The notes under the pieces are model-generated. The model had not been told where the DNA came from and made no database searches. It saw only the letters and a program-made list of their open reading frames with translations. Below are positions 6,413 through 8,977 of a stretch of 8,977 nucleotides of DNA, piece by piece. This DNA comes from an uncultured Rhodospirillales bacterium. GTDB taxonomy: Bacteria; Pseudomonadota; Alphaproteobacteria; Acetobacterales; Acetobacteraceae. The stretch is from positions 1 through 8,977 of the forward strand of contig CAIVDX010000192.1 in the NCBI GenBank assembly GCA_903904805.1. Direction: 5' to 3'. Each line of letters starts with the position of its first letter. The first letter of the stretch is position 1. Position numbers and translations under genes: made by a program.

Positions 6413-6982
6413 TCAGCCAATCGCCAGCAGCGATTTCAGCCGCACGATGCTCTCCGGCGCGGTCCAGGGCACCGCGCCCTCCAGTCGGCCATGCTCCTTC
6501 CCGTCGGCGCCAATCAGGATGGTGGTTGGCAAGCCCCGTGCGCCCAGTGCCCGCGCCGCCGCTCCCCTTGGATCGAGCAGCACCGGCAGGCCGTCGATAT
6601 GGTGGCCATCGAACCAGGCGGTCACCACCTTCTCACCCTGCCGATCCGACGAGAGCGGCAGCACCAGCAGGCCCTGCGCCTGTTCGCGCGCGAGCTTCGC
6701 GAGTTCCGGCATCTCGGCCACGCAGGGGATGCACCAGGTCGCCCAGAGATTGAGCACCAGCGGCTTGCCGGCATAGTCGGCCAGACTGCGCTGGGTGCCG
6801 TCGGCCAGAGTGAAGCCGAACTCCGGCAGCGCCCTCGTCTCGCTCGACACCAGCGCCTGGTCGAAGCTGCGGATCTCCGCCTGCTGGGCGCGCGAATTGC
6901 GCGGGCCCCATGCCAAAGCTAGGGTGCCGGCCGCCAGCGCCGCACGTCGTGTAAGTCCCTGGCGCGTCAGTCCCTCACGCAC
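6413..6982 (-). CDS. TlpA-like periplasmic thioredoxin-family disulfide reductase
   Basis: A 189-residue exported thioredoxin-fold protein. The N-terminus has a twin-arginine-like signal (LTRRAALAAGTLALAW, residues 10-25) and a plausible cleavage after NSRA near 32. The TlpA/ResA-type domain follows: PEFGFTLADGTQRSLADYAG, then LNLWATWCIPCVAEMPEL with the redox pair Cys84/Cys87 (WCIPC), and the cis-proline loop GLPTTILIG with Pro152. Such proteins reduce disulfides in the periplasm, often for cytochrome c or cytochrome oxidase assembly. The ccoI-ccoS genes 1.9 kb away fit that theme, but the link is inference. The start is GTG 6982, chosen for AGAGGAG 6 nt upstream and because it places the signal peptide at the N-terminus. 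The frame stays open far into argH on the opposite strand, but that part is antisense. It diverges from argH with 12 bp between starts and converges on the acyltransferase pseudogene with 5 bp between. Confidence 0.92.
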   Translation of the reverse strand: MREGLTRQGLTRRAALAAGTLALAWGPRNSRAQQAEIRSFDQALVSSETRALPEFGFTLADGTQRSLADYAGKPLVLNLWATWCIPCVAEMPELAKLAREQAQGLLVLPLSSDRQGEKVVTAWFDGHHIDGLPVLLDPRGAAARALGARGLPTTILIGADGKEHGRLEGAVPWTAPESIVRLKSLLAIG

Positions 6983-6988
6983 GGATAT

Positions 6989-6995
6989 CTCCTCT
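6989..6995 (-). promoter_or_regulatory. Strong ribosome binding site (AGAGGAG) for the TlpA-like gene
   Basis: AGAGGAG on the minus strand lies 6 nt before GTG 6982. Its far end overlaps the first base of the argH start codon (TTG 6995) on the other strand, so the two genes share start-region bases. Confidence 0.7.
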
Positions 6996-8395
6996 TGACC
7001 AAGCCGAACCAACCCAGCGCCAACATCCAGTGGGGCGGCCGTTTCTCCGGTGGCCCCGCCGACATCATGCAGGAGATCAACGCCTCCATCGGCTTTGACC
7101 GCAAGCTGTGGCGCCAGGATGTTCGCGGCTCGCTGGCGCATGCCTCGATGCTCGCCCATGTCGGCGTGATCTCCGCCGAAGACAAGGTGGCGATTGCCGA
7201 TGGGCTGGCCGGCATCGCGGCGGAGATTGAGGCCGGGACCTTCGCCTTCACCGAGGCGCTGGAGGACATCCACATGAACATCGAGGCGCGGCTGACCGAT
7301 CGCATCGGTGAGGCCGGCAAGCGCCTGCACACCGCGCGCAGCCGCAATGACCAGGTCGCGACCGATTTCCGCCTGTGGGTGCGCGACGCGATCGATGGCC
7401 TCAGCGCTCAGATCACCGACGTGATGCTGGCGATGGCCACCCGCGCGGCCGAGTTCGCCGCCGCGCCGATGCCCGGCTTCACCCACCTTCAAACGGCCCA
7501 ACCGGTCACCTTCGGCCATCACCTGCTGGCCTATGTCGAGATGCTCTCGCGTGACCGTGGCCGTCTCGCCGATGCCCGCGCCCGGCTGAATGAATGCCCG
7601 CTCGGCTCGGCCGCCCTCGCCGGCACATCGTTCCCGATCGACCGGCAGATGACCGCATCGGCGCTGGGCTTCGACCGACCGACTGCCAACTCGCTCGATG
7701 CCGTTTCGGACCGCGATTTCGCGTTGGAGTTCCTCGGCGCTGCGGCGATCTGCGCGATGCATCTCTCCCGCTTCGCCGAGGAACTGGTGATCTGGTGCTC
7801 CGCCCCCTACCGCTTCGTGGCACTGTCGGACGCCTTCACCACCGGCAGCTCCATCATGCCGCAGAAGCGCAACCCGGATGCCGCCGAGCTGGTGCGCGCA
7901 AAGACCGGCCGCATCACCGGCAGCCTGGTTGGTCTGCTCACGGTGATGAAGGGCCTGCCGCTGGCCTACGCGAAGGACATGCAGGAGGACAAGGAGCCGG
8001 TGTTCGACGCTGCCGAAGCGCTGGCATTGTGCCTTGCCGCGATCGCCGGCATGGCGCGCGACCTCACGCCCGACCTGGGCCGGATGGCGGAATTCGCCGG
8101 CTCCGGCTTCGCCACTGCCACCGATCTGGCGGACTGGCTGGTGCGCGCGCTCAAGCTACCCTTCCGCGAGGCGCATCACGTGACCGGCCGGCTGGTGGCA
8201 CGCGCGGAGGCGTTGGGTGTCGATCTCGCCGGCCTGCCGCTCGCCGACATGCAGGCGGTGGAGCCGCGCATCGATGCCAGCGTGTTCGCGGTGCTGAGCG
8301 TGGCGGCTTCGGTCGGCTCGCGCACCTCCTATGGCGGCACCGCGCCGTCGAACGTCGCCGTGCAGGCCGCGCGCTGGCTCGACGCGCTGCGATGA
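6995..8395 (+). CDS. argH: Argininosuccinate lyase
   Basis: ArgH splits argininosuccinate into arginine and fumarate, the last step of arginine synthesis, as a cytoplasmic homotetramer of the fumarase/aspartase superfamily. The 466 residues match the family. Conserved blocks are QWGGRFSGG at 12-20, LEDIHMNIE near 89-97, HTARSRNDQ at 112-120, GFTHLQTAQP at 161-170 with the general-acid region His164, and the signature loop GSSIMPQKRNPD at 284-295 carrying the catalytic serine. The start is TTG 6995. No ATG or GTG is available in frame before the conserved WGGRF, and the ribosome binding site is poor (GGA 9 nt upstream). Low translation is therefore possible. The divergent TlpA-like gene starts 12 bp away, so the argH promoter must lie inside that gene. 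The lipoprotein gene overlaps its stop as ATGA. Confidence 0.98.
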   Translation: MTKPNQPSANIQWGGRFSGGPADIMQEINASIGFDRKLWRQDVRGSLAHASMLAHVGVISAEDKVAIADGLAGIAAEIEAGTFAFTEALEDIHMNIEARLTDRIGEAGKRLHTARSRNDQVATDFRLWVRDAIDGLSAQITDVMLAMATRAAEFAAAPMPGFTHLQTAQPVTFGHHLLAYVEMLSRDRGRLADARARLNECPLGSAALAGTSFPIDRQMTASALGFDRPTANSLDAVSDRDFALEFLGAAAICAMHLSRFAEELVIWCSAPYRFVALSDAFTTGSSIMPQKRNPDAAELVRAKTGRITGSLVGLLTVMKGLPLAYAKDMQEDKEPVFDAAEALALCLAAIAGMARDLTPDLGRMAEFAGSGFATATDLADWLVRALKLPFREAHHVTGRLVARAEALGVDLAGLPLADMQAVEPRIDASVFAVLSVAASVGSRTSYGGTAPSNVAVQAARWLDALR

Positions 8396-8715
8396 GAGCC
8401 ACGCTGGTTTTGCTCGCCGCGGCGCTCGCGCTGGCCGGCTGCGGCAAGAAAGGCGCGCCGTCACGCCCCGGCCCGGCAGATCAGATCATCTATCCGCATC
8501 AATATCCGGTGCCGGAGAAATCCAGCCCGGGCGCAACCAGGCCGGCCGCCGCCGAGCCCGTGCCCCTGTCCACCCTACCCGGCTCGACCATGCCGGGATC
8601 GGCCATGCCGGGCCTCGAAATGTCGGCACCAGACCCGATGGGCTCAGGCCCCACCGGTTCGAGCGGCGCCGGCGGCGCGGTGCAATTTCAGGGGTCTAAC
8701 GGTTTCGGGAACTGA
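8392..8715 (+). CDS. lptM: LptM (YifL)-like small lipoprotein with a long Pro/Gly/Ser-rich tail
   Basis: The N-terminus is a lipoprotein signal: hydrophobic residues 4-15, lipobox LAGC with lipidated Cys17, then GKKGAPSRPGP, the hallmark of the LptM/YifL family. A short YPHQYPVP block near 34-41 is also typical. E. coli LptM helps the LptD-LptE lipopolysaccharide translocon mature in the outer membrane. A similar role here is inferred from family and position after argH. The ATG overlaps the argH stop (ATGA), so it is translationally coupled. The remaining residues from 42 to 107 are low-complexity, with repeated PG units (LPGS, MPGS, MPGL at about 62-75), and are longer than in E. coli LptM, which is under 70 residues. 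lysA, a frequent next gene in this order, is absent here. Confidence 0.82.
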   Translation: MRATLVLLAAALALAGCGKKGAPSRPGPADQIIYPHQYPVPEKSSPGATRPAAAEPVPLSTLPGSTMPGSAMPGLEMSAPDPMGSGPTGSSGAGGAVQFQGSNGFGN

Positions 8716-8731
8716 GCGCGCCTCAGCGCTC
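8714..8731. terminator. Possible small bidirectional terminator hairpin
   Basis: A GC-rich 6-bp stem, gagcgc (8714-8719) with gcgctc (8726-8731), and a 6-nt loop lie across the stops of the convergent lptM-like and ccoS genes. No T-run follows on either side, so efficiency as a factor-independent terminator is doubtful. Confidence 0.25.
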
Positions 8732-8866
8732 GTCGTCGAACAGGATGCGCCGGGCGGCACCGGCCATGTCCTCATACTGGCCGTCACGCAACGACCAGAG
8801 GAACAGCACCAGGCCACCCGCGCCAAGGAACAGGCTGACCACGATCAGCAGCACCAGCACGATCAC
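8723..8866 (-). CDS. ccoS: CcoS, cbb3-type cytochrome oxidase assembly protein
   Basis: A 47-residue protein with one N-terminal membrane helix (residues 1-24, IVLVLLIVVSLFLGAGGLVL). It is followed by the diagnostic CcoS tail: WSLRDGQYEDMAGAARRILF, ending in DDER. CcoS is needed for cofactor insertion into the cbb3 oxidase in bacteria such as Rhodobacter, acting in the inner membrane. The start is GTG 8866, which overlaps the ccoI stop as GTGA and has AAGGAG (8875-8880, minus strand) 8 nt upstream, inside the last codons of ccoI. Order and overlap match the usual ccoGHIS operon end. It is very short and easily missed by length-limited gene callers. It converges on the lptM-like gene with 7 bp between stops. 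Confidence 0.93.
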   Translation of the reverse strand: MIVLVLLIVVSLFLGAGGLVLFLWSLRDGQYEDMAGAARRILFDDER

Positions 8867-8976
8867 GGGCCCATCTCCTTGCCGGTGTGAAGCCGCGCCG
8901 CATTGGCCAGCACCAGCAGCGACGAGCTCGACATCGCGATCGCCGCCAGCCAGGGCGTGACCAGGCCCGAGGCGGC
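8863..8976 (-). CDS. ccoI: CcoI/FixI copper-translocating P-type ATPase, C-terminal end (5' part outside window)
   Basis: Only the last 37 residues are visible. They begin AASGLVTPWLAAIAMSSSSL and continue LLVLANAARL, the final membrane helix and typical end of heavy-metal P1B-type ATPases (the AMSSSSLLVxxNAxRL pattern). Because it overlaps ccoS by GTGA, it is most likely CcoI (FixI), the ATPase that supplies copper for the cbb3 cytochrome oxidase. Another copper ATPase cannot be ruled out from this fragment alone. The frame is open at the window edge. Confidence 0.9.
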   Translation of the reverse strand, partial: AASGLVTPWLAAIAMSSSSLLVLANAARLHTGKEMGP

Positions 8977-8977
8977 C

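Noticed and set aside
6983..7762. Upstream extension of the TlpA-like reading frame on the minus strand
   Set aside because: It is antisense to argH. The real start is GTG 6982, with a strong ribosome binding site and a signal peptide immediately after.
7594..8391. Upstream extension of the lptM-like frame within argH
   Set aside because: It is out of frame with argH and Arg-rich. The lipoprotein signal begins at ATG 8392, which overlaps the argH stop.

Overview
This is a GC-rich, densely packed chromosomal window. It looks alphaproteobacterial, most likely from the Rhodospirillales/Acetobacterales, but that placement is an inference from gene style and order. The supporting signs are an argH with a short lptM-type lipoprotein gene overlapping its stop, a divergent tlpA-type thioredoxin gene, and a ccoI-ccoS (cbb3 oxidase assembly) tail. 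No tRNA, rRNA, CRISPR array, insertion sequence or phage gene is visible. No stretch over 300 bases lacks a gene.

Left part (1-3137, + strand): the 3' half of folE (GTP cyclohydrolase I) is followed by a tight three-gene cassette. It encodes a type III polyketide synthase with an intact Cys-His-Asn triad, a class I SAM-dependent methyltransferase and an FAD-dependent oxidoreductase. The genes are 3 bp apart or overlapping, so they are probably one operon. By family logic the synthase makes an alkylresorcinol or alkylpyrone that the other two enzymes oxidise and methylate, giving a phenolic lipid or methoxyquinone. The layout recalls Streptomyces srsABC. A perfect 13-bp inverted repeat lies exactly over the synthase start codon, with the ribosome binding site in its loop.

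Middle (3138-6407): a DUF4260 membrane protein gene (-) and a LysR-type regulator gene (+) diverge from a short AT-richer intergenic region with palindromes. Next come an intact acyltransferase-3 membrane protein gene and a second, decayed copy of it. The second copy has lost about 160 internal codons, including the active-site segments, and is frameshifted next to a 13-bp tandem duplication.

Right part (6413-8977): a TlpA-like exported thioredoxin gene (-) and argH (+) diverge with only 12 bp between their non-ATG start codons. lptM overlaps the argH stop by ATGA. Converging on it are ccoS and the 3' end of ccoI (-), themselves overlapping by GTGA. The ccoS gene is short and easily missed.

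The most interesting items are the type III PKS cassette with its start-codon hairpin, and the duplicated and decaying acyltransferase. Nothing in the window can be claimed as a wholly new system from sequence alone.
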